Source: Chitinivibrionales bacterium
GTDB taxonomy: Bacteria > Fibrobacterota > Chitinivibrionia > Chitinivibrionales > FEN-1185
Assembly (NCBI GenBank): GCA_035516255.1
Contig: DATJAL010000045.1
Coordinates: 60,334 to 124,333 of the forward strand
DNA length: 64,000 nt
Direction: 5' to 3'
This document shows, piece after piece, positions 23,962 to 32,994 of this stretch. The position numbers and the translations under genes are program-made. How positions within the stretch are numbered: position 1 is the first letter of the stretch; each line of letters opens with the position of its first letter. The notes beneath the pieces were generated by a model. That model was not told where the DNA came from. It was given only the letters and a program-made list of their open reading frames with translations, and did no database searches.

Positions 23962-24684
23962 CTACTTGTTGGCCTCATCCAGAAGCCTGCATCCCTCCAT
24001 GAGGAGCATGGTGGTGGAAGTGGCTATCTGGTGCCGTTCCGTTATCCTGTCAAGCGGAGAGAATGAGAAGGAGCCCTGGCTGAACCTGAGCACTTCAAAG
24101 ACGGCCTTATCGCCCGATCTGTCGGCGAACTTGGCGGTCACCACATTTCCCTGTTCAAACAGGTACGCGCCCTCGCCGGACTTGGTTTTGACCACAAGGC
24201 TGCCGGTTTTCCTTCCGGTTTCGAGCATTTGGAAAAGCTCCACCGGGCAGAGGTGCTCGAGGTCGCCGGATATCCCGGGCTGCTCGGTCTCGGCGAGGAT
24301 GTCGGACATGTTGATGATTTCGGTGACCTCCTGGTGCATCTTCTCCCTGAGCTGCTCGAACTCGTTTTTTATCACCGCGGCGTCGTTGACGCACCGCACC
24401 GTGAACACGATTGAGGTGACGCGGATTTTGTTCCAGTCGTTGAGCGGGCGCGGGTCGTGCGTGCTGATTTTGAAGCCGTTGAGGTACGTGCCGTTTTTGC
24501 TCCCCAGATCGCGGACCAAAAACGCACCGGATGATTTTTCCCATTCAATGACCGCATGCTGGCGGCTCACGCGGGGCTCGTTGAGCACGATGTCGTTGGA
24601 GTCTGCGCGTCCGATGGACACCGTTCCCTTGTCGGGCACGCGGATGGGGGAATCCGGATAATGCACGAGAAATACGCTTGACAC
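23962..24684 (-). CDS. FHA domain protein with DUF4388 (PATAN-type) domain
   Basis: 240 residues. The N-terminal FHA domain (residues ~15-95) has all phosphothreonine-reading landmarks: SIGRADSNDIVL, RVSRQHAVI and GSKNGTYLNG. After a short helical linker with acidic residues comes a DUF4388 domain (~138-235): GDLEHLCPVELFQMLETGRK, TGSLVV, GAYLFEQGNVVTAKF, GDKAVFEVLRFSQGSFSF. DUF4388 proteins accompany gliding, polarity and phospho-signalling in delta- and FCB-group bacteria. It is cytosolic, with no kinase gene nearby. It lies 112 bases upstream of the TPR-GT2-PlsC unit and may be co-transcribed. Confidence 0.87.
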   Translation of the reverse strand: MSSVFLVHYPDSPIRVPDKGTVSIGRADSNDIVLNEPRVSRQHAVIEWEKSSGAFLVRDLGSKNGTYLNGFKISTHDPRPLNDWNKIRVTSIVFTVRCVNDAAVIKNEFEQLREKMHQEVTEIINMSDILAETEQPGISGDLEHLCPVELFQMLETGRKTGSLVVKTKSGEGAYLFEQGNVVTAKFADRSGDKAVFEVLRFSQGSFSFSPLDRITERHQIATSTTMLLMEGCRLLDEANK

Positions 24685-24956
24685 TGTCGTTACCTTCTTT
24701 TATGAGTATAAACCGCGCCAATGTTAAATGCAAGATTTGGCAAATTTGATTTTTAATGGATGCAGAACATTGATTTTTTTGAGCGATATCGGATGAAATA
24801 AAGTGTCTATTATAATGGAAGATTAAATGCATAATGCTTTTAAAGCGATATTCCGCGCATTACGATAATAAAAAAAATCGATTTTTACTTTGCAGCCAGG
24901 GGAGTTACGCCAGCGGGAAATCCGTGCGCGCCAGTTGCTTTAAAGGAGAAATCAGC

Positions 24957-26036
24957 ATGAAAAAATGGAAGTTTGTATTTTCCGTCGGGCTTATCGGAAT
25001 CTTTTCGATCGGTGCAAAACTCGACGACAGCGGAAGCTACTGCACGGTGATCAACCCGGTGAATTTCTATTTGTACGACACGCTTCTCCTCATCTCGGAT
25101 TCGGTTGCGGGGATCCACGTTTACTCCGTGAAGAATCCGCAGGCCCCGAAATTCCTGATGCGCATCCCATTGAAAGGAAACACCGGGATCGCCATGAAAG
25201 ACAACGTGGTGTTCGCCAATTCCTGGGGCTCGATTTTGGCCATCCGGCTGACCGGAGAATCAACGTATGAAATTGCGGAATATATCAAAGAGGACCCCGA
25301 TTACATTCCCATGCCCATTGACTATGGCGGAGGCCTCAGCTGTTTTCCTTCTGAGTCCGCGCCGGCATATTCCGGAACGGGCGGCGCATCGGGCACCGGG
25401 GGCTCGTATGCGGTCTTTGCCGTCATCGGCTCATATCTGTATTATCTCGACGGCTCGTCGGTCATCACCATGGACATCTCAACGCCGGCCCAGCCGAACA
25501 AATTGTCGAGCACCTATATCGACTGGTCCTCGGAGACCCTTTTTCCCACCGATAAATATCTTTTCGTGGGCGGAAGCAACGGCATGTACGTTCTTGACAG
25601 AAGCAACCCGGCGAATCCTTTGAGCATCGGGTCTTTCGCGCATTTCCGCGCCAAGGACCCCGTGGTGGTGCGCGACTCCGTGGCCTTTGTCACGCTACGC
25701 ACCACCAACGACCTCACGGCCTCCCGGGACGAACTGCTCTCGGTGAGCCTGGACCCCATAACGAATCCCTCGGTAATTTCAGAAAAGCCCCTGTACACTC
25801 CCTGGGGGCTTGCCGTGTCCGACACGCTGCTGTACGTGGGCAACGGGGCGAACGGATTTTCACTTGTCAACGTGAAAGATCCGGGCCAGATGGCGGTGGT
25901 CAAATCATGGCAAACGCCGGAAGTCAAGGATTTCATCTGGCAGGGGAACAGGCTTTATGTGATGACGTTCGGGGAAATCATGATCTATGATGCGACGGAT
26001 CCTCAGGCGCCGGTGCTGCTGGGGACGATACAATAG
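24957..26036 (+). CDS. Exported LVIVD-repeat beta-propeller protein
   Basis: 359 residues from the ATG at 24957, which has a strong AAAGGAG upstream; the in-frame open sequence before it is untranslated. A signal peptide (KKWKFVFSVGLIGIFSIGA) precedes repeated ~45-residue blade units of the form LLISDSVAGIHVYSVKNPQAP, VITMDISTPAQP, GMYVLDRSNPANP, GFSLVNVKDPGQM and IMIYDATDPQAP. The aromatic/D-x-[ST]-x-P pattern is the LVIVD repeat. A Gly/Ser-rich loop (YSGTGGASGTGGSY) interrupts it near residue 140. Such propellers are binding scaffolds on the surface or in the periplasm; the ligand is unknown. The 272 bases upstream hold the divergent promoters of this gene and the FHA gene. Confidence 0.78.
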   Translation: MKKWKFVFSVGLIGIFSIGAKLDDSGSYCTVINPVNFYLYDTLLLISDSVAGIHVYSVKNPQAPKFLMRIPLKGNTGIAMKDNVVFANSWGSILAIRLTGESTYEIAEYIKEDPDYIPMPIDYGGGLSCFPSESAPAYSGTGGASGTGGSYAVFAVIGSYLYYLDGSSVITMDISTPAQPNKLSSTYIDWSSETLFPTDKYLFVGGSNGMYVLDRSNPANPLSIGSFAHFRAKDPVVVRDSVAFVTLRTTNDLTASRDELLSVSLDPITNPSVISEKPLYTPWGLAVSDTLLYVGNGANGFSLVNVKDPGQMAVVKSWQTPEVKDFIWQGNRLYVMTFGEIMIYDATDPQAPVLLGTIQ

Positions 26037-26049
26037 TTATCTACAGTTA

Positions 26050-26178
26050 TCTTCGATGTTTCTTGCGTTAGCAGGCAGGACTGGGGGCCGCGCAAAAGCG
26101 CGGTGCCGGCCGGCGCCCCGCGAAGCGGCCTCGCGCCGTGGCAGCCCGAGCCGAAGGCGAGGGAAACGCCCAGATTTA
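26050..26178 (-). repeat. GC-rich 3'-flanking repeat, copy 3
   Basis: Starts GCGTTAGCAGGCAGGACTGG, passes through CCGGCGCCCCGCGAAGCGGC and GGCAGCCCGAGCCGAAGGCG, and ends AGGGAAACGCCC next to T-rich sequence and the stop of the PPK2 gene at 26181. The reverse complement aligns closely with 4693-4850. The GGGCGTTTCCC end is proximal to the gene whose 3' end it flanks. Confidence 0.72.
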
Positions 26179-26180
26179 TT

Positions 26181-27659
26181 TTATTTTTTCAATTTCTTTT
26201 CAATCGCCTTTATCACCGTCTTCAACGTCTTTATTCTCGCAAAATATTTGCTGTCCGCCTCCACGATGGTCCAAGGAGCGTGTTTGGTGCTTGTGCGGTA
26301 TATCATTTCATCAACAGCCAGTTTATACGCGTCCCATTTTTTCCTGTTGCGCCAGTCCTCGTCCGTGATTTTCCACCGCTTATACCACAATCCCTCGCGC
26401 TGCTTGAACCGCAGCAGCTGTTCACGCGGGTCGATGTGGAGCCAGAACTTGACAATCACGGCTCCGAAGTCCGCGCAGTCTTCCTCGAATTCGTTGATTT
26501 CACGGTAGGCACGCTTCCATTCCGTTTCGCTGCAGAAGCCCTCGACGCGCTCGACCATCACGCGGCCGTACCACGACCGGTCGAAAATGGTGATGTGGCC
26601 CGCCTTGGGCACCTTCTGCCAGAAGCGCCAGAGATAGTGGTGCGCCTTTTCAACGTCGCTGGGCGGGCCGACCGGCACCACCTCGTAGCCGCGCGGGTCA
26701 AGCGCCTGGGCAAGCCGCTTGATGTTGCCTCCTTTTCCGGCCGCGTCCCATCCTTCATACACGATGATGACGGGAATTCGCTTTATGTAAATTTTATACT
26801 CAATCTCACGGAGGTGCTCCTGGCATTTTTTAAGGTTTGCCTCATATTCCTCTTTTGTCATGGAAGGGGAGAGGTCTATGCGGTTGAGAATGGGCGGCAC
26901 CTTTCCCGGCAAAACAGGCGCTTTTGTCAATCGACCCGGTTTTCCCTTGCGCGCGCAGGCCTCGGTAAGAGCCGCGATAAGCGTTTTGGTCACCTTTATC
27001 GAGGCGAAGCGGTGGTCGGTGGCCTCGACCACGGTCCATGGAGCATTGGGCCGCGATGTCTGGCCGAGCATGTCCGCCACTGATTTTCTAAGCCGGGCGT
27101 AATGCCGTTGCTGTTTCCAGTCGTCCTTGGTTACCTTCCATGCCGTGGCCGGATCTTTCAACAGCGCCTTGAAACGTTTTTTCTGCTCCTTTTTGCTGAT
27201 GTGCAGGAAAAATTTAACCATGACGGTGCCGTCATCGGTAAGCTGGCGCTCGAATTCGCGGATCTCCCTGAAGGCCTTGCGCCATTCCCCTTTGTCAGTT
27301 GATTTTCCGTCCCTGTCGTGCAGCACGCCGCGGTACCAGCTCCTGTCGAATAGTGCGATGCGGCCGGCGGCAGGCAGCCTGAGCCAGAAGCGCCATAAGA
27401 ACGGCCGCAGGTATTCCTCTTCGTTTGCCGCCTTGGTGAGGTTGACGTTGAACCCGCGCGGATCAAGCGCGAGCATGAGGTTGTTGATCTGCGTGCCCTT
27501 GCCCGCCGCGCCCCAGCCTTCGAACACGATGATGACCGGGATGTTCTTTTCACGCGCCGTCCGCTGCAGTTCGCCTATGGTACGTTGAAGGCCGGGCATG
27601 ACTGCCTTGTAGGCGCGCTTGTCGGTTTTTTTTGAAAGGTCGAGCCGGTCGAGATCCAT
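26181..27659 (-). CDS. pap: Polyphosphate:AMP phosphotransferase (tandem PPK2 domains)
   Basis: 492 residues from the ATG at 27659 (AGGAG about eight bases upstream). Two full PPK2 kinase domains are in tandem, the class II arrangement that makes ADP from AMP and polyphosphate. Walker A motifs are EGWGAAGKGTQINNL (~47-61) and EGWDAAGKGGNIKRL (~297-311). Each is followed by a FLWRFW/YLWRFW segment and a Walker-B-type DRSWYRG / DRSWYGR, and each domain ends with an APWT(V/I)VEA segment. Both copies look intact, whereas in some family members the first is degenerate. It is cytosolic and links phosphate storage to nucleotide energy. It stands alone, with its promoter in the AT-rich 27660-27796 space. 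Confidence 0.93.
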   Translation of the reverse strand: MDLDRLDLSKKTDKRAYKAVMPGLQRTIGELQRTAREKNIPVIIVFEGWGAAGKGTQINNLMLALDPRGFNVNLTKAANEEEYLRPFLWRFWLRLPAAGRIALFDRSWYRGVLHDRDGKSTDKGEWRKAFREIREFERQLTDDGTVMVKFFLHISKKEQKKRFKALLKDPATAWKVTKDDWKQQRHYARLRKSVADMLGQTSRPNAPWTVVEATDHRFASIKVTKTLIAALTEACARKGKPGRLTKAPVLPGKVPPILNRIDLSPSMTKEEYEANLKKCQEHLREIEYKIYIKRIPVIIVYEGWDAAGKGGNIKRLAQALDPRGYEVVPVGPPSDVEKAHHYLWRFWQKVPKAGHITIFDRSWYGRVMVERVEGFCSETEWKRAYREINEFEEDCADFGAVIVKFWLHIDPREQLLRFKQREGLWYKRWKITDEDWRNRKKWDAYKLAVDEMIYRTSTKHAPWTIVEADSKYFARIKTLKTVIKAIEKKLKK

Positions 27660-27796
27660 GGCTGAGCTCCTGGTTGCGAGGGGAATCAGCAATCATCAGT
27701 ACTATTTATAGTATAAAATCCGTCAAAAACCAAGCAGTTTGTGTTCTTTTACGGGCCAAATCCATGATATATTTTTAATCCCTGTCAAAACGAATT

Positions 27797-27880
27797 GCGG
27801 AAGTGGTGAAACTGGCAGACGCGCTAGGTTCAGGGCCTAGTGAGAGCAATCTCGTGGGGGTTCAACTCCCCCCTTCCGCA
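27797..27880 (+). tRNA. tRNA-Leu (CAG)
   Basis: 84 bases. The acceptor arm GCGGAAG pairs with CTTCCGC at the 3' end (27873-27879), with discriminator A at 27880. The anticodon stem CTAGG/CCTAG encloses TTCAGGG, giving anticodon CAG. A variable arm (GTGAGAGCAATCTCGT) and the T-loop GTTCAACTC show a class II (long variable arm) tRNA, as expected for Leu. CCA is not encoded. mutL starts 42 bases later. Confidence 0.96.
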
Positions 27881-27922
27881 TTTTTCTCCTTCACCCGTAC
27901 CTTCTCCGCGTGACGTTTGCAA

Positions 27923-29752
27923 ATGCAAACCAATGACCCCGTCATCCGCGTGCTCCCACAGCAGGTGGTTGAGAAAATCGCCGCGGGCGAGGTCATTGAG
28001 CGGCCGGCGTCGGTGCTCAAGGAAATTATAGAGAATGCGATAGACGCGGGCGCGACAAAAATAGACATCGTTATCGAGGACTCGGGATTTTCACTGATCC
28101 AGGTGAGCGACAACGGCTCGGGCATGTCGCCGGTAAACCTCGAAAAATCCGTGCTGCGCCATGCGACCAGCAAGATTGCCACGGCCGACGATCTCTACGC
28201 CGTTTCGACCATGGGGTTCCGCGGCGAGGCGCTGGCGAGCATCGCCGCAGTGAGCCGCACCGTCATCGCGAGCAGCGCCACGCAGGACGGCCTCGGGTAT
28301 TCGCTCGGGTGCGACGGCGGCGTTGCCGCGAAACCGAAACCCGTGCCGCATGTGCGCGGTACAACGGTGTCGTGCCGTGACCTTTTCTTCAACGTGCCCG
28401 CGCGCAAGAAATTCATGAAGACCCGCAAGGCGGAGCGAATGGCGCTCGCGCGGCTCATCGAACAGATCGTGATTCCGTTTCCGTCAATGCATTTCACCGC
28501 GGTGTTCGAGGGCAAGCCGGTCTTCGACGTGCCGCCGGCTGATTCGCTGCTCGGCCGCATTTCCCAGGTCGCCGGCGTGGAATTCGCAAAAACGCTTGTC
28601 ATGGCCCAGGGAAGCGCGGAGGGCATGGAGGCAACGCTTTTTTTTCCGCTTCAGGACAACGGCCAGGCCCGGCCGCGCTACCAGAACCTGTATGTCAACC
28701 TGCGCCGGGTGGACAACGATTCGGTGCTTTTCGCCGTGCGCCAGGCGTTTGCTCAGCTTGTCAGACGCGACTTTCGTCCCTCGTTTTTCTGCTTCATCGA
28801 TATTGATCCCTCATTGATCGACGTCAACGTCCACCCCACGAAACAGAAGGTGAAATTCGAGGATGAACAAGGCCTTTTCAGGTTCATTTATGCCGCGGTC
28901 AGCAAGGTGCTGAAACCTTCGGCGCCGGCGGCCCCTGCCCGCACGTCTCAAATGGAGGGCGAAATCAGCACAAACGGCCTTGCGCCCGCACCGGTTCCAG
29001 CGGCTGAGGCCCCTTTAGAAGAAAGCGGCCGGCCTTTGTTTGCCGCCGAGGACCCTGCTGACGGCGCCTACGGTCAGACCATTCTCGCCTTTCCGAAAAA
29101 AGGACCTCAGGGTGAGAATGATCTTGATTCCCTTGACCAGGAGAAGGTACAATTAGCAGACAGCAGCGACCGGGCGTCCTGGAGCCTCATTTCGTGCTTT
29201 CAAATACACGAGATGTTCATTCTCGCGCCGATAAAAAACGGCATCCTGCTCATCGACCAGCATGCGGCGCACGAGAGGATTCTGTACGAACAGGCGCTCG
29301 ACGACCTCAAGGTGGGACGGGCAGCGTCGCAGCAGCTTTTATTTCCCGTGGTGATCCGGCTCACCGCCACGGAAAAAACGGTGGTAGGGTCGTCGGAGGA
29401 ATATTTCAGGGCGTTCGGTTTTGACATTCAGGATTTCGGCGGGAACGAGGTGTCGGTTTCCGCAACGCCGTCGTTCATGAAAAGTTCCGACATCGAGAGC
29501 TCGGTGCGCGACATGATAGGCTACCTGCTCGATGAAAAGAGTATGGGCCATTTCCCCGAGCCGCACAAGCGGTTCGCGGCCGCGTTTGCCTGCGGTGCGG
29601 CGATCAAGGCGGGGCAGAAGCTTTCGCAGGAGGAGATGATGGCGTTGCTCAACAGCCTGTTCTCCGCGCAGAACCCGTACACCTGCCCACACGGCAGGCC
29701 CACGGTGGTCAGGATTTCAATTGACGAGCTTTCCCGCAGATTCCTGCGGTGA
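27923..29752 (+). CDS. mutL: DNA mismatch repair protein MutL
   Basis: 609 residues from ATG 27923 (an in-frame TTG at 27917 would add two codons). The GHKL ATPase domain has VVEKIAAGEVIERPASVLKE, ENAIDAGATKI, VSDNGSGM, and MGFRGEALASIAAVS. After a Pro/Ala-rich linker (~340-420) comes the C-terminal dimerisation domain with DQHAAHERILYEQ (~445-457). The C-terminal ACGAAIKAG and CPHGRPTVVRIS blocks are present. The DQHAAHE Asp/His positions correspond to the metal site of endonuclease-active MutL proteins (DQHAxxExxxE). It coordinates strand incision after MutS recognition. It is followed 9 bases later by the STAS gene. Confidence 0.96.
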   Translation: MQTNDPVIRVLPQQVVEKIAAGEVIERPASVLKEIIENAIDAGATKIDIVIEDSGFSLIQVSDNGSGMSPVNLEKSVLRHATSKIATADDLYAVSTMGFRGEALASIAAVSRTVIASSATQDGLGYSLGCDGGVAAKPKPVPHVRGTTVSCRDLFFNVPARKKFMKTRKAERMALARLIEQIVIPFPSMHFTAVFEGKPVFDVPPADSLLGRISQVAGVEFAKTLVMAQGSAEGMEATLFFPLQDNGQARPRYQNLYVNLRRVDNDSVLFAVRQAFAQLVRRDFRPSFFCFIDIDPSLIDVNVHPTKQKVKFEDEQGLFRFIYAAVSKVLKPSAPAAPARTSQMEGEISTNGLAPAPVPAAEAPLEESGRPLFAAEDPADGAYGQTILAFPKKGPQGENDLDSLDQEKVQLADSSDRASWSLISCFQIHEMFILAPIKNGILLIDQHAAHERILYEQALDDLKVGRAASQQLLFPVVIRLTATEKTVVGSSEEYFRAFGFDIQDFGGNEVSVSATPSFMKSSDIESSVRDMIGYLLDEKSMGHFPEPHKRFAAAFACGAAIKAGQKLSQEEMMALLNSLFSAQNPYTCPHGRPTVVRISIDELSRRFLR

Positions 29753-29761
29753 GGGAGTCCG

Positions 29762-30451
29762 ATGAAGATAGAACATGATAATAAAGGCATTGTCATCCTG
29801 CTGCCCGAACGGTTTCTCAAGCCGGCGTCCAATGCGTTCCTTTTGTCGCTGAAAAAGGAGATCGAAGCGGGCGCGGCGCGAATTGCCGCGGATTTCAAGA
29901 ATACCGTGCTCATCGACAGCACTGCCATCGGCGCGCTGGTCGCTATGGCCAAGGAAGCCAAGGCGCAGGGCGTACCGTTTTACATCCGCAACCTGAGCGG
30001 CGAAATCTACGCCCTTTTCACGGACACCGGGCTCGACAGGATTTTCAACGTCGAGCACGAGGGCCGGGTGCATTCGGCCGAGGTGGATATATTTGAGAAA
30101 ACGGGCGACGTCCGCCTCGAAATAACGATCGAAACCGTAAACGGCATATGCGTGTTCCACCTTGCCGGCGTGATGAACCATCTTCAGGGATCGCGCTTTT
30201 TCAGGCAGCAATTCCTGCTCGCGATGGCCGAGCACAAGAAAATCCTGCTTGACATGCAGGATCTGACCTTTTTTGACAGCCTGAGCATGAGCGTGATGCT
30301 CAACATGAACAAGCTGATCAAGGAGACGGGCGGCAGCATGCGAATCTGCAACGCCAACTACGCGGTCAACGATCTCTTCATGACCACCAACCTCAACCGG
30401 ATCATTCCGGTATTCACCACCCTTGCCGAGGCCCTGCGGAACTGGGAATAG
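29762..30451 (+). CDS. Tandem STAS-domain protein (anti-sigma-antagonist-like)
   Basis: 229 residues made of two STAS domains: residues 1-105, with NTVLIDSTAIGALVAMAKEA around the phosphorylatable Ser, and ~118-229, with LTFFDSLSMSVMLNMNK. Both retain the Asp-Ser pair typical of SpoIIAA-like antagonists. The domains differ considerably, so the duplication is old. It would act in partner switching with an RsbW/SpoIIAB-like kinase, but neither kinase nor sigma factor is adjacent. It lies nine bases after mutL and 13 before mtaB, so it is probably part of one transcript. Confidence 0.82.
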   Translation: MKIEHDNKGIVILLPERFLKPASNAFLLSLKKEIEAGAARIAADFKNTVLIDSTAIGALVAMAKEAKAQGVPFYIRNLSGEIYALFTDTGLDRIFNVEHEGRVHSAEVDIFEKTGDVRLEITIETVNGICVFHLAGVMNHLQGSRFFRQQFLLAMAEHKKILLDMQDLTFFDSLSMSVMLNMNKLIKETGGSMRICNANYAVNDLFMTTNLNRIIPVFTTLAEALRNWE

Positions 30452-30464
30452 GGGAGATTCCCTC

Positions 30465-31769
30465 ATGGCAAGCGCCGTGCTCATCAAGTCCATCGGGTGC
30501 CGCACCAACCAGGAGGAGATGACGGCCCTTGCTGCACAGCTGGCAGGCGATGGCTACTACGTTGTTTATGACCTCGCGGACGCTGATGTGGCAATTGTCA
30601 ACTCCTGCCTCGTCACCTCTGCGGCGGAGGCTAAAACCCGTCGGTACATTTCTTCGGTATCGCATGCGTATCCCGGCGTAAGAATCTGCGTCACCGGCTG
30701 CCTTGCCCAGCATTCTCCGCACGAGATCCTTAAACGCATGCCGGTCACCTGGGTGGTGGGAAACTCCCGCAAGCATGATATTCCGGCTATTCTGCGCAAA
30801 AAAGAGGGCGGCGTGTTTCATGGAGCAATGGATGCGCATGCTCTCGCAGCGGTCTCTCTTGTCAATTCTCCCACGTGCCCGGGCGCATCGGGCCGCACCC
30901 GTTTTTTTCTCAAGATCCAGGAGGGATGCAACTACCGGTGCGCCTATTGCATCGTGCCGCTCGTGCGCGGGCCCTCGAGAAGCGTTTCCTTTGACCGCGT
31001 TGTCGGGGTGTTCGAAGACGCCCTTCGCGCCGGATACAAGGAAATTGTTCTTACCGGTACCCATATCGGACAATATTCTGATGGCCCGTCTTGCGGATTA
31101 GAGGCGCTTGTGGAAAGGCTCGCAAACACGGACGGCGATTTCCGGGTCCGCTTGAGCTCGCTTGATCCGCGGGACATGTCTGATTCCCTTTTGCAAATGA
31201 TCGGCTCACATCCGCGCCTGTGCAGGCACCTGCACCTGAGCGTGCAAAGCCTGTCTCCGGCCGTGTTGAAAAATATGGGACGGCCCATTGCGGAGCATGG
31301 CCGGTTTCTTGAAAAGCTTGCCTCATTCCGGAAGAGTTTTCCTCTTGCAGGACTCGGCGGCGACTTCATTACCGGCTTTCCCGGAGAGACGAACGAACAG
31401 TTCGATGGTACATGCAGGGCGGCGGTCGAGTGCGGGTTTACCTTCGGGCATGTGTTCCGCTATTCGTGTCGTCCGGGCACTCTTGCGTCCGCCATGCCGG
31501 GGCAGATTGACGAAAAAGAAAAAAGCAGGCGGAGCGAGCGCCTCCGGAAACTCCTCGAGGACCGCCGCCGCCTTTTTGTAAGAAGTGCCGCGGGCGAGGT
31601 GCAGCGCGTCCTGGTGGAGGAGGAATCCCCTGCGGCCGGTCTCGCCTCCAATTATCTCCGCATCGAGGTGGCCGGCCATACGGCGCCGGCAAACACCTGG
31701 ATCGATGTGACGGTGTCCGGGATCGGAAACAAGAAGGACCGGTGCGGGGCGGTCCTGGCCAAATCGTGA
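30465..31769 (+). CDS. mtaB: tRNA t6A37 methylthiotransferase
   Basis: 434 residues from ATG 30465 (GGGGAGA upstream); the frame extends into the STAS gene but is non-coding there. The N-terminal UPF0004 domain carries its three cluster cysteines in KSIGCRTNQEE, NSCLVTS and TGCLAQ. The radical SAM domain has EGCNYRCAYCIVP (CxxxCxxC, ~153-165), and a C-terminal TRAM-like region ends the protein. The GCRTNQ form and the lack of MiaB-specific features favour MtaB (2-methylthio on t6A at position 37 of ANN-decoding tRNAs) over MiaB or RimO. It acts in the cytosol with SAM and two [4Fe-4S] clusters. Confidence 0.88.
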   Translation: MASAVLIKSIGCRTNQEEMTALAAQLAGDGYYVVYDLADADVAIVNSCLVTSAAEAKTRRYISSVSHAYPGVRICVTGCLAQHSPHEILKRMPVTWVVGNSRKHDIPAILRKKEGGVFHGAMDAHALAAVSLVNSPTCPGASGRTRFFLKIQEGCNYRCAYCIVPLVRGPSRSVSFDRVVGVFEDALRAGYKEIVLTGTHIGQYSDGPSCGLEALVERLANTDGDFRVRLSSLDPRDMSDSLLQMIGSHPRLCRHLHLSVQSLSPAVLKNMGRPIAEHGRFLEKLASFRKSFPLAGLGGDFITGFPGETNEQFDGTCRAAVECGFTFGHVFRYSCRPGTLASAMPGQIDEKEKSRRSERLRKLLEDRRRLFVRSAAGEVQRVLVEEESPAAGLASNYLRIEVAGHTAPANTWIDVTVSGIGNKKDRCGAVLAKS

Positions 31770-31833
31770 GCGGCAGGGGAGCCGTTTGTTAATTTTTGGA
31801 TGGACGCAGGCGATTGTAATTATTTTTTGAAAC

Positions 31834-32766
31834 ATGAATATCTTTACGCGGCTCAAAGAAGGGCTTTCCAAAACCCGCAATCAGATCGCCTCCATTGTTT
31901 CAAGCGCAAGGGGCAGGTTTGACGAGGAATTTTACGAAACACTTGAGGACGCATTGGTTTCGGCGGACGTGGGCTACGATTGCAGCACGGCACTCATTGA
32001 AAGGCTTAAAAAGGAAATCTCGGAAAAAGGAATAGTCACACCGGAGGCCGCGTATGCCGCGCTCAAGGCCATGCTCGCCGCCGACCTTACGGTGTCAAAA
32101 TCTCCCGTAGAGTTTTCCCACAAACCGTGGGTGGTTCTTGTCGTGGGTGTCAACGGCGTTGGCAAGACCACGACCATCGGAAAGCTTGCGAGGGAATATT
32201 ATGCTGCGGGAAAAAAGGTGATGTTCGCCGCCGCCGACACGTTCAGGGCGGGAGCAATCGAACAGCTCAGGATCTGGGCGCAGCGCACGAATTCGGAAAT
32301 CATCACCCAGAAAGAGGGAGCCGATCCCGCCTCGGTCGCCTTTGACGCCATGGAGGCGTCCAAGGCACGCGGCATCGACGTGCTCCTTCTTGACACGGCC
32401 GGCAGGCTCCACAACAAGGCAAATCTGATGAACGAGCTTGAAAAAATAGTGCGCGTCATCAAAAGGAATTCACCCGGCGCACCCAACGAGGTGCTGCTGG
32501 TCGTCGACGCCACCACGGGCCAGAACGCGCTGGCCCAGGCAAAGGTGTTCAATGAAATCACCAGCGTCACCGGATTCGTCATCACCAAGCTTGACGGAAC
32601 GGCAAAAGGCGGCATTGCCGTCACGCTCGCAAAGAACTTCGGGATCCCGGTGCGCAAAATCGGCGTGGGCGAAGGCCCCGACGACCTGCAGGATTTCGAC
32701 CCGGCCGCCTATGTTGAGGCGATGTTCGGCGACCTTGGCGCGGCTCAGACGGCGCCGGCGCGGTAA
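31834..32766 (+). CDS. ftsY: Signal recognition particle receptor FtsY
   Basis: 310 residues: the NG domain only. The N domain (residues 1-80) contains FYETLEDALVSADVGYD. The G domain has GVNGVGKTTTIGKLA (~104-118), DTFRAGAIEQL, LLLDTAGRLHNKANLM and the late TKLDGTAKGG, GVGEGPDDLQDFD. The acidic A domain of E. coli FtsY is absent, as in many non-proteobacteria; membrane contact would rely on the N-terminal amphipathic helix (MNIFTRLKEGLSKTR). It is the docking GTPase for SRP-ribosome complexes at the inner membrane. A 64-base space with no clear terminator separates it from mtaB. Confidence 0.95.
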   Translation: MNIFTRLKEGLSKTRNQIASIVSSARGRFDEEFYETLEDALVSADVGYDCSTALIERLKKEISEKGIVTPEAAYAALKAMLAADLTVSKSPVEFSHKPWVVLVVGVNGVGKTTTIGKLAREYYAAGKKVMFAAADTFRAGAIEQLRIWAQRTNSEIITQKEGADPASVAFDAMEASKARGIDVLLLDTAGRLHNKANLMNELEKIVRVIKRNSPGAPNEVLLVVDATTGQNALAQAKVFNEITSVTGFVITKLDGTAKGGIAVTLAKNFGIPVRKIGVGEGPDDLQDFDPAAYVEAMFGDLGAAQTAPAR

Positions 32767-32805
32767 CGCGGAGTTAGGTCTTCCACTGTTTGCGAAGGAG
32801 AAACG

Positions 32806-32994
32806 ATGGCACCCGACGAAAGCAAGTTCAGCACGATGAAATTCATGCGCTGTAAAAAATGCGGCAACGTCTTTGCGGCGAACCTTTCCAGCGCCGTCGA
32901 ATGCCCGGAATGCTCTTCGGGGGACGCCGTGCAGTACCGGCCCGACGGCAAGGAAGCCGATGAACCGTCTGCAGAGGAAGAAACGCATGGATAA
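32806..32994 (+). CDS. Small zinc-ribbon protein
   Basis: 62 residues. A two-CxxC zinc ribbon (FMRCKKCGNVFAANLSSAVE then CPECSSGD, residues ~14-38) and an acidic tail. The gene has a GAAGGAG ten bases before its ATG. It overlaps the following cNMP-binding gene by eight bases, which supports real translation. Ribbons of this size often bind RNA or protein partners, and no specific function is inferable. Confidence 0.72.
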   Translation: MAPDESKFSTMKFMRCKKCGNVFAANLSSAVECPECSSGDAVQYRPDGKEADEPSAEEETHG

